NCBI RefSeq assembly: GCF_000342005.1
Contig: NZ_AOHO01000064.1
Location: forward strand, 1-64,000
Length of the DNA stretch: 64,000 nucleotides
Reading direction: 5' to 3'
Origin: Amycolatopsis decaplanina DSM 44594
GTDB taxonomy: Bacteria > Actinomycetota > Actinomycetes > Mycobacteriales > Pseudonocardiaceae
Below are positions 11,635 through 20,342 of this stretch, piece after piece. The first letter of the stretch is position 1, and each line of letters opens with the position of its first letter. Under the pieces are notes generated by a model that was not told where the DNA came from, did not search any database, and was given only the letters and a program-made list of their open reading frames with translations. The position numbers and the translations under genes were made by a program.

Positions 11635-11673
11635 GTGGTGAGGACGGTTCTAACCGTCCTTACCACTCACGAG
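11628..11673. repeat. 46-bp palindromic intergenic repeat, intact copy
   Basis: Two 22-bp arms, starting CTCGTGAGTGGTGAGGAC on the left, pair (one G-T wobble) around a two-base centre. It lies exactly between two convergent genes and contains both stop codons: TGA of the hydrolase at 11632-11634 and TGA of the LysR gene at 11667-11669 on the other strand. Expected to act as a bidirectional terminator. Confidence 0.85.
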
Positions 11674-12584
11674 GTCTTCTTCCCGGTGTCCCCGAGCGCG
11701 TCGTGGATCGTGTCACGCAGCCAGCGCTGGGCCGGGTCGGCATCGAGTCGCGCGTGCCAAAGCTGGCAGACCTCGATCCGCGGGAGATCCGCGGGGATCG
11801 GGAACCAGCGGATGCCGAGCGAACGGCCGTACTGCTCGGCGAGCCGCTGGGGCGCGAGCCCGATGTAGTCGCTCGACGCGACCAGGAACGCGGCGACGGC
11901 GGAGGTGGGAACGACCGCCGCGACCCGGCGCTGGAGACCGGCCGCCTCCAGCACGTCGTCGAGCGGCCCCCTGCCCCTGCCGCGCCGTGAAGCGGAAACG
12001 TGGGGATACCGGCAAAGCTGCGCCAGCGTCGGACGGCGAACGTCGCCGAGCGGACCGTCCGCCCTGACGATCGCGACCACGCGTTCGTGGTACAGGAGCG
12101 CCGAATGGATATCGGGCGCCGCGATGTCGCCCGCGCCGATGTCCAGGTCCACCGAACCGTCTCGCAAGGCTTCGGTGCTTTCGCTGCCTTCGGCGACAAA
12201 GCGCAGGACAACGCCCGGCGCGACGGCGGCGGTCGCCTCGACGGCGGCCGTCACCAGTGTCGCGGCGACGCCGTCGTTGATGCGGATGGTGAAGGTGCGT
12301 TCGAGGTCGCCGATCGCCAGCTCACGGTCCGCGCTGATCAGGGCCGACGCCTCGTCGAGCAGCGATCGCACCCGCGGAGCCGTCCGGAGGGCGAACGGCG
12401 TCGGCACCATCCCGCGGCCGGCGCGCACCAGGATCGGATCTCCCATCGCCCGTCGCAACCGGCCCAGCGCCCGGCTCGCCGCCGGGATCGACAGGTGCAG
12501 ACGTTCGGCGGCCGCCGTCACGCTGCCCTCCCGCAGCAAGGCGTCGAACACCCTCAAAAGGTTGAGGTCCAGCTGATCGGCCAT
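11667..12584 (-). CDS. LysR-family transcriptional regulator
   Basis: The 305-residue product has an N-terminal winged helix-turn-helix (LDLNLLRVFDALLREGSVTA, about 5-24, continuing through PAASRALGRLRRAMGD) and a C-terminal periplasmic-binding-like effector domain. It is divergent from the MFS-SDR-darcynin operon with 42 bp between ATG codons and an inverted repeat at 12596-12623, so it probably controls that operon and itself. The inducer is unknown. Its stop codon lies within the palindromic repeat. Confidence 0.9.
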   Translation of the reverse strand: MADQLDLNLLRVFDALLREGSVTAAAERLHLSIPAASRALGRLRRAMGDPILVRAGRGMVPTPFALRTAPRVRSLLDEASALISADRELAIGDLERTFTIRINDGVAATLVTAAVEATAAVAPGVVLRFVAEGSESTEALRDGSVDLDIGAGDIAAPDIHSALLYHERVVAIVRADGPLGDVRRPTLAQLCRYPHVSASRRGRGRGPLDDVLEAAGLQRRVAAVVPTSAVAAFLVASSDYIGLAPQRLAEQYGRSLGIRWFPIPADLPRIEVCQLWHARLDADPAQRWLRDTIHDALGDTGKKTS

Positions 12585-12595
12585 CGTTGCATGAT

Positions 12596-12623
12596 ACGCA
12601 ACTCTCACTTGCCAAAGTTGCGT
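12596..12623. promoter_or_regulatory. Inverted repeat, probable LysR operator
   Basis: ACGCAACT (12596-12603) and AGTTGCGT (12616-12623) form a perfect inverted repeat with a 12-bp spacer between the divergent LysR and MFS genes. Flanking GCATGA sequences are also repeated. The size and location fit a LysR-type binding site. Confidence 0.6.
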
Positions 12624-12626
12624 GGC

Positions 12627-14159
12627 ATGAAGAACCTGCTGGCCCATAGCTTCATGGACATGCCACTCCGACTTCAACTCCGCGACAACCCCGCAGCCGC
12701 GGCGGACCGTCCGTCCTCGCGGCGCGGCCTGCCGGCCGCCATGTGCGCCTGTGTCGTGCTCATGGTCGGGATGGTCGCCGCGATCAACCTCGCCGTCCCG
12801 ATGCTGGCCGCGAGCGACCTCCACCCGTCCGCGTCGGCGCTGATCTGGATCGTCGACACCTACGTCGTTTTCTTCGCCTGTCTCGTGATCCCCGGCGGAG
12901 CGGCGGGCGACCGCTTCGGCCGCAAGGGGGTCCTGCTCACCGGCCTGGCTCTGTTCGCGGCCGGCGCGCTGCTGTCGGCGATCGCGCCGAACGTGCCGTT
13001 CCTGCTGGCGGGCCGGGCGATCACGGGGATCGGGGCCGCCGCGGTACTGCCCAACACGCTCGCCGTCCTGCTGCACGCCGTCCCCGCCGAACGCAAGGGC
13101 GTGACCATCGCGACCTGGGCGTCGATGACCGGCATCGGTGGTGTGGTGGGGAACGTCGGCGGCGGCGCCGTGCTGGCGGGCGGATCGTGGCGCTGGCTGT
13201 TCGCGGCCGCCGTCCCGCTCTCGCTGGTGCTCGTCGCGCTCGTCGCCCGGATCGCACCGGTGTCCCCGCGGCACGACCGGCCGCTCAGTCCGCTCGGCGC
13301 CGTCCTGCTCGTCTGCGCGTCGGTCGCGTTGCTGCTCGGCATCGTCGAAGGTCCCGAAGCTGGCTGGACCAGCCCGATCGTCCTGGCCGGATTCGCCGGC
13401 GCGGTCGTGCTGTTCGCCCTGTGGACGTTCGTGGAGCTGAAGGCCGGGCATCCGCTGCTCGATCCCCGGTTGTTCCGCGTGCCCGCGCTGCGCAGCGCCT
13501 GTCTCGGCATGACCACGATCTTCTTCGGGATGTTCGCGCTGTTCTACGTCAACGCGTCCTTCCTCCAGTACGGCAAGGGTTTCAGTGTGCTGCTGACCGG
13601 GCTCGGGATCATCCCGCTGACCGTCCCGGTCATCCTCGGCGCACGGCACGCCGGCAGGCTCGTCCAGCGCGTCGGCGTCGACGCCACTGTCGCCATCGCG
13701 TTCGTCTTCTGCGGCTGCGGCCTCATCGGACTGTCCACAAGCGACACTTCGACGCCATATCCGGTCTATGCGGCCTGGCTCGTGGTGACCGGGATCGGTG
13801 TGACGGCGGCCCTTCCGACGCTGTCCGCCGCGATCTCCGGTTCGCTGCCTCCGGCGCAGGCCGGTGTCGGCGCGGGGCTGCAGGCCACCACCCGCGAGTT
13901 CGGCAGTGCGCTCGGTGTCGCGGTCATCGGCACCGTCCTCACCGGACGGTTCGTCGCCGCGCTGCCGTCCGGCATCCGTTCGGACCACGATCCGCACACC
14001 GTGGCGCAGGCGCTGGCCGCCGCCCCCGGACGCTCCCCCGAAGTGATCTCCGCGTTCGTCACCGCCGCGAGCACGGCCCTCCGGGTGATCGGTGCGAGCG
14101 TGCTCGTCCTCGGGGCGCTCGCCGTCCTGCAATCACGGCTTTCCCGTAACACCAAGTAG
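12627..14159 (+). CDS. MFS drug-efflux-type transporter (DHA2 family)
   Basis: The protein is about 510 residues with roughly 14 hydrophobic segments, the arrangement of the DHA2 (QacA/LfrA/SmvA-like) drug:H+ antiporters. Motif A is seen as GDRFGRKGVL after the second helix. The family exports cationic or lipophilic compounds. The start is uncertain: ATG 12627 (MKNLLAHSF) lies directly beside the LysR operator and lacks a ribosome site, while ATG 12654 and 12660 are also possible. The gene is first in an operon with an SDR-type reductase and a darcynin-like protein and is probably switched on by the divergent LysR regulator. Confidence 0.88.
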   Translation: MKNLLAHSFMDMPLRLQLRDNPAAAADRPSSRRGLPAAMCACVVLMVGMVAAINLAVPMLAASDLHPSASALIWIVDTYVVFFACLVIPGGAAGDRFGRKGVLLTGLALFAAGALLSAIAPNVPFLLAGRAITGIGAAAVLPNTLAVLLHAVPAERKGVTIATWASMTGIGGVVGNVGGGAVLAGGSWRWLFAAAVPLSLVLVALVARIAPVSPRHDRPLSPLGAVLLVCASVALLLGIVEGPEAGWTSPIVLAGFAGAVVLFALWTFVELKAGHPLLDPRLFRVPALRSACLGMTTIFFGMFALFYVNASFLQYGKGFSVLLTGLGIIPLTVPVILGARHAGRLVQRVGVDATVAIAFVFCGCGLIGLSTSDTSTPYPVYAAWLVVTGIGVTAALPTLSAAISGSLPPAQAGVGAGLQATTREFGSALGVAVIGTVLTGRFVAALPSGIRSDHDPHTVAQALAAAPGRSPEVISAFVTAASTALRVIGASVLVLGALAVLQSRLSRNTK

Positions 14160-14172
14160 AAGGAGTATTCCC

Positions 14173-15063
14173 ATGCACGTATTCGTCACCGGGGCGACCG
14201 GCTGGATCGGCTCGGCCGTCGTGGACGAGTTGCTCGACGCCGGCCACGAGGTCACCGGCCTCGCCCGCTCGGACACCTCCGCCGCCGCGCTGGAGCGGAA
14301 AGGCGCCCGGGTCCGCCGGGGCGATCTGGACGATCTCGACGGCCTCCGCGCGGGCGCCGAAGAGACCGACGCCGTCATCCACCTGGCGAACAAGCACGAC
14401 TGGGGCAACCCCGCCGAGTCCAACCGGGCCGAGCGGGCGGCCGTCGAAACCTTCGCCGACGCCTTGACCGGGACGGGCAGGGCCTTCGTTCTCGCCGCGG
14501 GCCTCTCCACACTGGCCAAGGGGCGCCCCGCCACCGAGACCGACCTCTCCCCCGCCATCGGCCCCGACTCCCATCGCGGCGGTAGCGAGAACCTCGCGCT
14601 CGAGTACGCCGAGAAGGGCTTGCGGGTGATCAGTGCCCGCTTCGCGCCGTCAGTGCACGGCGTGGGCGACCACGGATTCCTCGCCGCCATCGTCGCGGCC
14701 GCTCACAAGCACGGCGTGTCCGGCTACATCGGTGACGGCACCGCGGCCTGGGCCGCCGTGCACCGTGCCGACGCGGCCCGGCTCGTCCGGCTCGGGCTGG
14801 AAGGCGCGCCCACCGGCTCGTTGCTCCACGCTGTCGCGGAAGAAGCCGTGACCACCAAGGAAATCGCCGAAGCCGTCGGACGGGTGCTCGACCTTCCGGT
14901 GGTGTCCGTGGCACCGGAGAACGCCGCCGAGCACTTCGGCTTCGTCGGCCGGTTCTTCGCGCTGGACATGTCCGCGTCCAACGAGCGCACTCGCGAACTC
15001 CTCAAGTGGACCCCGTACGGACCGAGCCTGGCCGAAGACATCGAAGCCGGCGCCTACGCCTGA
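14173..15063 (+). CDS. NAD(P)-dependent epimerase / atypical SDR
   Basis: The 296-residue product begins with a Rossmann nucleotide-binding motif (FVTGATGWIGSAV, about 4-16) and resembles the atypical/extended short-chain dehydrogenases annotated as NAD-dependent epimerases or SDR reductases. The usual active-site YxxxK is replaced by an RGGSENLALEYAEKGLRV region, so I assign no reaction. AGAAGGAG lies seven bases before the ATG, 13 bp after the MFS stop, so it is co-transcribed. Confidence 0.85.
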   Translation: MHVFVTGATGWIGSAVVDELLDAGHEVTGLARSDTSAAALERKGARVRRGDLDDLDGLRAGAEETDAVIHLANKHDWGNPAESNRAERAAVETFADALTGTGRAFVLAAGLSTLAKGRPATETDLSPAIGPDSHRGGSENLALEYAEKGLRVISARFAPSVHGVGDHGFLAAIVAAAHKHGVSGYIGDGTAAWAAVHRADAARLVRLGLEGAPTGSLLHAVAEEAVTTKEIAEAVGRVLDLPVVSVAPENAAEHFGFVGRFFALDMSASNERTRELLKWTPYGPSLAEDIEAGAYA

Positions 15064-15078
15064 TCGAGAGGAATCATC

Positions 15079-15426
15079 ATGTCCGAAGTGACCGCCTTCA
15101 TGCTGGTGAAGACCACGCCGGAATGGCTCGGCCTCACCGTCGAACAGCGTGTCGAGGCCTTCAAGACCGAAGTCCTCCCGGCGATCGAGAGCAAGGTGAA
15201 GGGAGTCCGGTCCCGGTTCTTCGACACCGAGTTTTACTCCGCGCGAGTGACCGACGTGTGGGTGTGGGAGGCCGAGGACCACCAGTCGTATCAACTGCTC
15301 GTCGAGGTGCTGCGTGAGACGCCCTTCTGGGACCGGTACTTCGAGGTCGTCGACCTTCTGGTCGGGGTCGAGAACGCGTACGCCACGAACTACGGTCTGG
15401 ACGCCTACGCGAGCGTCAACGTCTGA
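15079..15426 (+). CDS. Darcynin-like small protein
   Basis: This 115-residue protein (MSEVTAFMLVKTTPEWLGL at the start) resembles the small darcynin family, which has a ferredoxin-like dimeric alpha/beta-barrel appearance and unknown function. It follows the SDR gene by 15 bp with ribosome site GAGAGGA. The last 11 bases overlap the 3' end of the convergent nucleotidyltransferase gene. Co-expression with an efflux pump and a reductase suggests a detoxification or small-molecule role; this is inference. Confidence 0.75.
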   Translation: MSEVTAFMLVKTTPEWLGLTVEQRVEAFKTEVLPAIESKVKGVRSRFFDTEFYSARVTDVWVWEAEDHQSYQLLVEVLRETPFWDRYFEVVDLLVGVENAYATNYGLDAYASVNV

Positions 15427-16135
15427 AGCCGGCGGGAGCCTCCCGCCGGTAACCCACGAGAAGACGGCCTCCCACGCCGTCGAGGACACCGGCGGCGACC
15501 CGGCGCAACGACGCCGGATCCCCCGCGCACACGACCTGCCGGTAGCCGAGCAGGAGTTCCCGGCAAGTCTCCGGATCGGCTTCCCGAAGCCGTCGCAGGA
15601 GCCACTTGCCGTGTGAGCGCCACCGTCCTCCCACCAGGAGGATCAGCTCGGCCACCGCGATCAGCAGCCGGTCTGCGATGAAGACCAGTTCGTCGGGATC
15701 GTCGGCCCCGCCGAGGTCGTCGAGGAGATCGGTGAGCAGGTAGCGCTGGTCCTCCAGGTCGGTCGCGGAAAGCGGCGGCGGCCCGGCACGCAGTCGCTCC
15801 CGGGCCTCCGCCCGCGTCCGCTGGCCGAAGCCGTCGCGGTCGAGCAGGACGGCACCTTCACCGCACATGTGCAGCAAAGGTGAGCGGCGATTCGCCGTCT
15901 CCTGCTCGGCGAAACCCTCGTACGACTCGGGGGTATGGCAGAACAGTTCCACCGGCACGCCGTCGTGTTCGGTCGTTTCGCGGTACGGCGCGGGCGGCCC
16001 GTCGAGGAACACGACGACGTCGAGATCTGAACTCGCGGTGCGCCGTCCGGTGATCGCGCTTCCGCCCAGAATCGCGGCCCTCGCGCCGGGAAAGCGGGCC
16101 TCGACCACCTGGCGAGCGATACGGACGGGATCCAT
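15416..16135 (-). CDS. Nucleotidyltransferase-fold protein
   Basis: The 239-residue product carries the DNA polymerase beta-type nucleotidyltransferase motif LGGSAITGRRTASSDLDVVV (about 23-42), with GGS and DxD metal ligands intact, then an all-helical C-terminal domain. Minimal nucleotidyltransferases of this kind include aminoglycoside adenylyltransferase relatives and toxin-antitoxin MNT proteins; nothing next to it points to a HEPN partner. The start is ATG 16135. Overlaps the convergent darcynin-like gene by 11 bp. Confidence 0.78.
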   Translation of the reverse strand: MDPVRIARQVVEARFPGARAAILGGSAITGRRTASSDLDVVVFLDGPPAPYRETTEHDGVPVELFCHTPESYEGFAEQETANRRSPLLHMCGEGAVLLDRDGFGQRTRAEARERLRAGPPPLSATDLEDQRYLLTDLLDDLGGADDPDELVFIADRLLIAVAELILLVGGRWRSHGKWLLRRLREADPETCRELLLGYRQVVCAGDPASLRRVAAGVLDGVGGRLLVGYRREAPAGFRR

Positions 16136-16293
16136 CGGCCCAGCATGCCTCAGCCTGGTCGGCCGGTGGGTGAGCCAGGCGCACCGGCGGCCGCGACCAA
16201 GCCGAAGCCGGTGCCCTGGTCACCCGCCCGGATCACCTGGACGAACAGTTCGTCCGCCCCATCCGGCCCTCCCCGTCCGGAACTCCAGGGCCG

Positions 16294-16354
16294 GGCGTCC
16301 GGGACCCGTCCCCGGACGCCACGAAGGCCACCGTCGTGACGGTGGCCTTCGTGG
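16294..16354. terminator. Two adjacent hairpins downstream of the peptidase gene
   Basis: A 10-bp stem, GGCGTCCGGG with CCCGGACGCC (16294-16303 / 16311-16320), is followed by a 17-bp stem, CCACGAAGGCCACCGTC with its complement (16319-16335 / 16338-16354). They share two bases. They lie 14 bp beyond the stop of the minus-strand peptidase gene, so they probably terminate it. The remainder of 16136-16293 shows no gene. Confidence 0.75.
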
Positions 16355-16368
16355 TCATCAGCCCAGGA

Positions 16369-17997
16369 TCAGGCGGTTTCGAACGGCTGGACGTTCGGCT
16401 GGAACACCTGGCCGTTGGCCGGGACCTTCAGATCGATCAGGTAGTCGGCCGTCACCTTGTCCACCCCGAGCGAGTCGCCCAGGATGCAGTGCCCGAAGGC
16501 GTCGACCGAGAGCAGCCGGGCGTTGCCCAGCTCGTCGGCCATCCGCTTCGAGAACAGGTACTGGGTCGCCGGGTCGTAGAAGTTGCCGACGACCAGCACC
16601 GGGGTGTCGGTCTTGGCCTGCCACGGGCCGCGGTAGACGTCCGGCTTCTTCACCGGCCACACCGGGCAGCCCGCCACGTCCGAGAACGCCTGGTAGCGAC
16701 CGAAAGTGGGCGATTCCTTCTCCCACTTCGCGGCGATCTCGGGGACCTTCTCCTGCTTGATCGTGATCTTCTTGTCCGAGCAGTTCACGGCGAAGTAGGA
16801 GTCGTCGCCGGTGTACGGGCTGTCCGGGTTCGCGTCCGCGCGCCCGTTCGCACCCGACCGCAGCACCTTCAGCTCGACGGCCTGTGCCGTCTGCGTCTGG
16901 ACCGACGGCGGGTGGACGACGTTGTACAGCGCCTGCAGGTCGTCGGCCAGCGGCGGGAACGACGTCGGCGAGTACAGCACCCCGGACACCGTGCTGGTGA
17001 ACGCGTTGATGTCGTAGCTGCTCCCGTCCGGCAGCTTGATCGGCTGCTGGCGCAGGTGGTCGCGGATCTCGTCGAACTTCTCCCGCGGCGTACCGGCGCT
17101 GAAGGAGCACTTCGGCCCGACCTGCGCGCACTTGCGCAGGAAGGCGTCCAGCGCGATCTCGAACCCGCGAGCACGCTCACGGTCGTACTGCACGCCGTCG
17201 CTGGTGCGCAGTGCCGGATCGACGTTGCCGTCGATGACGATCGCCCGGCTCTGCTTCGGGAACATCGACGTGTACGTCGACCCGATCAGGGTCCCGTACG
17301 AGAAGCCGACGAAGGTCAGCTTCTGGTCGCCGACGGCCGCTCGCATCTTGTCGAGGTCACGCACGACGTCCTTGGTGGACATGTGGTTCAGCAGCGCGCC
17401 GGCGTTGTTCTTGCAGAACTGGCCGTAGTCGCGGTACGAGGCCAGCGTCCCGGAGATCTCCTGCCGCGACAGCGGCACGGGGATCTGCGCGGCGAAGACG
17501 TCGTCCGCGTCCTCCTGCGTGGTGAAGCATTTGAGCGGGTTGCTGGCCCCGACCCCGCGCGGGTCGAACCCGATCAGGTCGAACCGGTCCAGCACTTGCG
17601 GCTGGAAGTAGTTCGCCGCGCCGATCGGCATCCGGAACCCGGAGCCGCCGGGACCGCCCGGGTTGAGGAACAGCGAACCGACCTTCTTGTCGGGCGTCTT
17701 CGCCGCCCGCTTCAGCATCGCGATGTCGATGGTGCCGAGCGCCGCGTTGTCGTGGTCGATCGGCACGCGATACCGCGCGCAGCTGTAGAACTTGACCTGA
17801 TCGGCGGGAACACCGCGGATCTGGTCCGCCGTGCAGGCACCCCAGTTCACCGGCGCCGTCGCGCCGACCTGGGCGGCGGGCGTCCCGGCCTCCTGGGCGG
17901 CGACCGCCGTCCCGGACGCCCCGTTCAACGCGGCGCCGGCCACGAGTGCCCCTACCAGTGCGAAACCGCGCACCGGCCTCCTTGTGGATCTCGGCAA
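16369..17997 (-). CDS. Secreted tripeptidyl-aminopeptidase-like alpha/beta hydrolase
   Basis: The 542-residue protein has a signal peptide (RSTRRPVRGF then a hydrophobic core, cleavage near residue 35), an alpha/beta-hydrolase core with GGPGGSG and the nucleophile elbow GFSYGTLIG, and a TAP-like C-terminal domain with the catalytic histidine in DAFGHCIL. This is the SlpD/E and tripeptidyl-aminopeptidase family of Streptomyces, which removes N-terminal tripeptides outside the cell. I favour the TTG start at 17997, which has GGAGGAG upstream and keeps the basic N-region; a GTG with AGGAGG further in is an alternative. Confidence 0.9.
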   Translation of the reverse strand: MPRSTRRPVRGFALVGALVAGAALNGASGTAVAAQEAGTPAAQVGATAPVNWGACTADQIRGVPADQVKFYSCARYRVPIDHDNAALGTIDIAMLKRAAKTPDKKVGSLFLNPGGPGGSGFRMPIGAANYFQPQVLDRFDLIGFDPRGVGASNPLKCFTTQEDADDVFAAQIPVPLSRQEISGTLASYRDYGQFCKNNAGALLNHMSTKDVVRDLDKMRAAVGDQKLTFVGFSYGTLIGSTYTSMFPKQSRAIVIDGNVDPALRTSDGVQYDRERARGFEIALDAFLRKCAQVGPKCSFSAGTPREKFDEIRDHLRQQPIKLPDGSSYDINAFTSTVSGVLYSPTSFPPLADDLQALYNVVHPPSVQTQTAQAVELKVLRSGANGRADANPDSPYTGDDSYFAVNCSDKKITIKQEKVPEIAAKWEKESPTFGRYQAFSDVAGCPVWPVKKPDVYRGPWQAKTDTPVLVVGNFYDPATQYLFSKRMADELGNARLLSVDAFGHCILGDSLGVDKVTADYLIDLKVPANGQVFQPNVQPFETA

Positions 17998-18129
17998 AAC
18001 GACTCCTCCCTCGGCTGGCGACGTGACGGACCACGTCGCTCGGCGCGCCGCCGACGTCACGGCGCGTAACACCAAGCGAGCCTCGCACAAGCCGGTAACC
18101 CAGTCACCGGCCGAAAGGATGGTACGAAC

Positions 18130-18606
18130 CTATCGAGTGGTTGTCTTCAACTCGAAAATCGGTAACACACGGCAAGCGGCGTGGGCCTCCATGGAGTAAC
18201 CGGGCCAGAACTCGAGCAGCAGTTTCCACATCGCTTCGTACTCGTCGCCGAGCAGTTCCCTGGCCTTGACCGGGATCTCCTTGCCCGCCAGCGCGACGAC
18301 CGCGTCGGGGTGCGAGCGAAGGTTGTGTGTCCACGCGGGATCATTCGGCCTCCCCCAATTCGAGCCGACGAGCACGAAGCCTTCCTCGTGCGGGAAGTAC
18401 AAGAGGTTGGTACTGCGGGGCAGCCCGCTCTTGCGGCCGGTCGTGGTCAGCCGCAGGGAAGGGAGCCCGGCCAGCGCGACCAGGCTCACCTTCCCTTTGA
18501 ACAGCCGGTGGAGTCTCTTGTCCACCCAGATGATCCCGCCCGCGAGCCCCATCAGCCACGGTTTCGTGCCGAGCGCGCGGGCGAGCGACGTGAGAGGGTT
18601 AGGCAC
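18130..18606 (-). CDS. Deazaflavin (F420)-dependent nitroreductase-family protein
   Basis: The 158-residue product matches the Ddn/FDOR-A family: LRLTTTGRKSGLPRSTNLLYF in the middle is the phosphate-binding core and SNWGRPNDPAWTHNL binds the F420 tail. These actinobacterial enzymes reduce quinones, nitroaromatics and similar compounds with F420H2 or bind it as cofactor. GTG 18606 lies inside egtD (8-bp overlap), so it is the last gene of the ergothioneine operon, suggesting a linked redox role. Confidence 0.85.
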   Translation of the reverse strand: MPNPLTSLARALGTKPWLMGLAGGIIWVDKRLHRLFKGKVSLVALAGLPSLRLTTTGRKSGLPRSTNLLYFPHEEGFVLVGSNWGRPNDPAWTHNLRSHPDAVVALAGKEIPVKARELLGDEYEAMWKLLLEFWPGYSMEAHAACRVLPIFELKTTTR

Positions 18607-19576
18607 GGACAGATCTTGCCAGGCTCACCCCGAACCGCGATTCCGAGTCCGTCCACCATTTCTCCACCGAGAAACCGGCTTCGGCCAGTTCCGCGGCGAT
18701 TCCTTCCCGCCGGAACTTCGCCGAGATCTCGGTGCGCACGTATTCGCCCTCGGCGAACTTCACCTGCAGGTCGGCGCCCGGGATGTCGACGGTCAGCGGC
18801 TCGCGGGCGCGCAGGCGCATTTCGATCCACTCGTTCTCCTCGTCCCAATACGAGACGTGGTCGAAGGCGGCCGGATCGAAGTTCGCACCGAGGCCGTTGT
18901 TGATCACGTGGAGCATGTTGCGGTTGAACTCGGCGGTGACGCCGTCCGCGTCGTCATAGGCGCGTTCCAGGGTTTCCCGGTCCTTCACCAGGTCCGTCCC
19001 GAGAAGGAACCACTCCCCTTCGTCGAGCACTTCGCGGACCGAGCGCAGGAAGGTGGCGCGGTCGGCGGGGAGGAAGTTGCCGATCGTGCCGCCGAGGAAG
19101 ACCACCAGCCGTGGGCGGTCGCCCGGCAACAGGTCGAGGTGCTGGGTGAAGTCACCGACCACGCCGCGGACTTCGAGGGACGGGTAGTCGGCCGTGATGG
19201 CTTCCGCCGCTTCGGCGAGCGCGGTTTCGGAGACGTCGAGCGGGACGAACTCCTTCAACGTGCCGTGGCTCGTGAGCGCGTCGAGCAGGAGCCTCGTCTT
19301 CTCACTCGATCCGGAACCGAGTTCGACGAGGGTGTGCGCACCCGAGCTTTCGGCTATCTCACCACCGCGCGCGGCGAGCACCTCCCGTTCGCTCCGGGTC
19401 GGGTAGTACTCGGGAAGGGCGGTGATCTTCTCGAACAGTTCGCTGCCGCGCGCGTCGTAGAACCATTTGGGCGACAACCACTTCTGGTCCGCCTCCAGGC
19501 CGGCGCGGACGTCCGCGCGCAGCTGCTCGGTGATGTCCGATTCGCTGTGGTGTACGTCGAGGTCGACTTCGGTCAT
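18599..19576 (-). CDS. egtD: L-histidine N-alpha-methyltransferase EgtD
   Basis: The 325-residue protein transfers three methyl groups from S-adenosylmethionine to histidine, making hercynine, the first committed step to ergothioneine. The SAM-binding loop is LVELGSGSSEKT (about 83-94), and the family motif FLGGTIGNF follows near residue 160. It matches the family's usual length (about 320). The ATG overlaps the egtC stop (ATGA). Confidence 0.96.
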   Translation of the reverse strand: MTEVDLDVHHSESDITEQLRADVRAGLEADQKWLSPKWFYDARGSELFEKITALPEYYPTRSEREVLAARGGEIAESSGAHTLVELGSGSSEKTRLLLDALTSHGTLKEFVPLDVSETALAEAAEAITADYPSLEVRGVVGDFTQHLDLLPGDRPRLVVFLGGTIGNFLPADRATFLRSVREVLDEGEWFLLGTDLVKDRETLERAYDDADGVTAEFNRNMLHVINNGLGANFDPAAFDHVSYWDEENEWIEMRLRAREPLTVDIPGADLQVKFAEGEYVRTEISAKFRREGIAAELAEAGFSVEKWWTDSESRFGVSLARSVRA

Positions 19577-20337
19577 CGTGCCTCAGGGCTCCGATCGGCT
19601 TCGAGGGGAAGGATTTCCACGCCCGCGCCGGTGACCCGGACGGCGTGGTGGTCGGGAACGGGAGTCCATCCGGGATCGTCGTCGCACGGTTCCGACGCGA
19701 CGAACACACCGTCACCGGTGTCCCGATAGGACAGGGAATGCGTCCACGCGGTACCGATGAGCGTCCGGCCGTCGGTCAGCAGGAGATTGAGCCGCGAACC
19801 CGGCCCCGCCTCCTCGATCATCCCGGTCAGCCAGGTGACGGCAGAGAGCGGGTCCTCGCCCGCCTCGAGCCGCTCACGCAGCAACGCCCACAGCAGTACC
19901 GAATCCGTGGTCGCCTCCAGCGTCAGCAGACGAGTGATCGGCAGTTTCGCGGCGAGTTCGGCCACCGAGTCCGGCCAGCCCCTCACGAGCCCGTTGTGGC
20001 TGAAGAGGTAGCCGCCGCCGGTGAACGGCGCGTTCGCCGCCTCGACCACGGGCATCCCCGTCGTACCGTTCCGGACCGCCGCCAGAAAGGCGTGCGACCG
20101 GACCGATCCGGCCAGCGCGGGCAGGTCCCCGTCCGTCCACAAGGGAGCGGACCGGCGCAGCCGCAGCGGATCGGGGCCTTCGGCGTACCAGCCGAGGCCG
20201 TACCCGTCCGCGTTGACCGAGCCGCCGCCCCGCATGTCACGAGGGGCGTAGGACTGCACGAGCAGCGAATGAGGGGCGTGAAAGAGCATCTCGGCCGGCG
20301 AACGCGGCTCACCGAGATACGCGAGGTGACGGCACAT
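19573..20337 (-). CDS. egtC: Gamma-glutamyl-hercynylcysteine sulfoxide hydrolase EgtC
   Basis: The 254-residue protein is a class II (N-terminal nucleophile) glutamine amidohydrolase: Cys2 in MCRHLAYLG is the catalytic nucleophile after methionine removal. EgtC removes the gamma-glutamyl group from the product of EgtB. The motifs GYGLGWY and FSHNGLV are typical of the fold. ATG 20337 lies five bases after the egtB stop, and the stop overlaps egtD by four bases. Confidence 0.95.
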   Translation of the reverse strand: MCRHLAYLGEPRSPAEMLFHAPHSLLVQSYAPRDMRGGGSVNADGYGLGWYAEGPDPLRLRRSAPLWTDGDLPALAGSVRSHAFLAAVRNGTTGMPVVEAANAPFTGGGYLFSHNGLVRGWPDSVAELAAKLPITRLLTLEATTDSVLLWALLRERLEAGEDPLSAVTWLTGMIEEAGPGSRLNLLLTDGRTLIGTAWTHSLSYRDTGDGVFVASEPCDDDPGWTPVPDHHAVRVTGAGVEILPLEADRSPEAR

Positions 20338-20342
20338 GCCGC

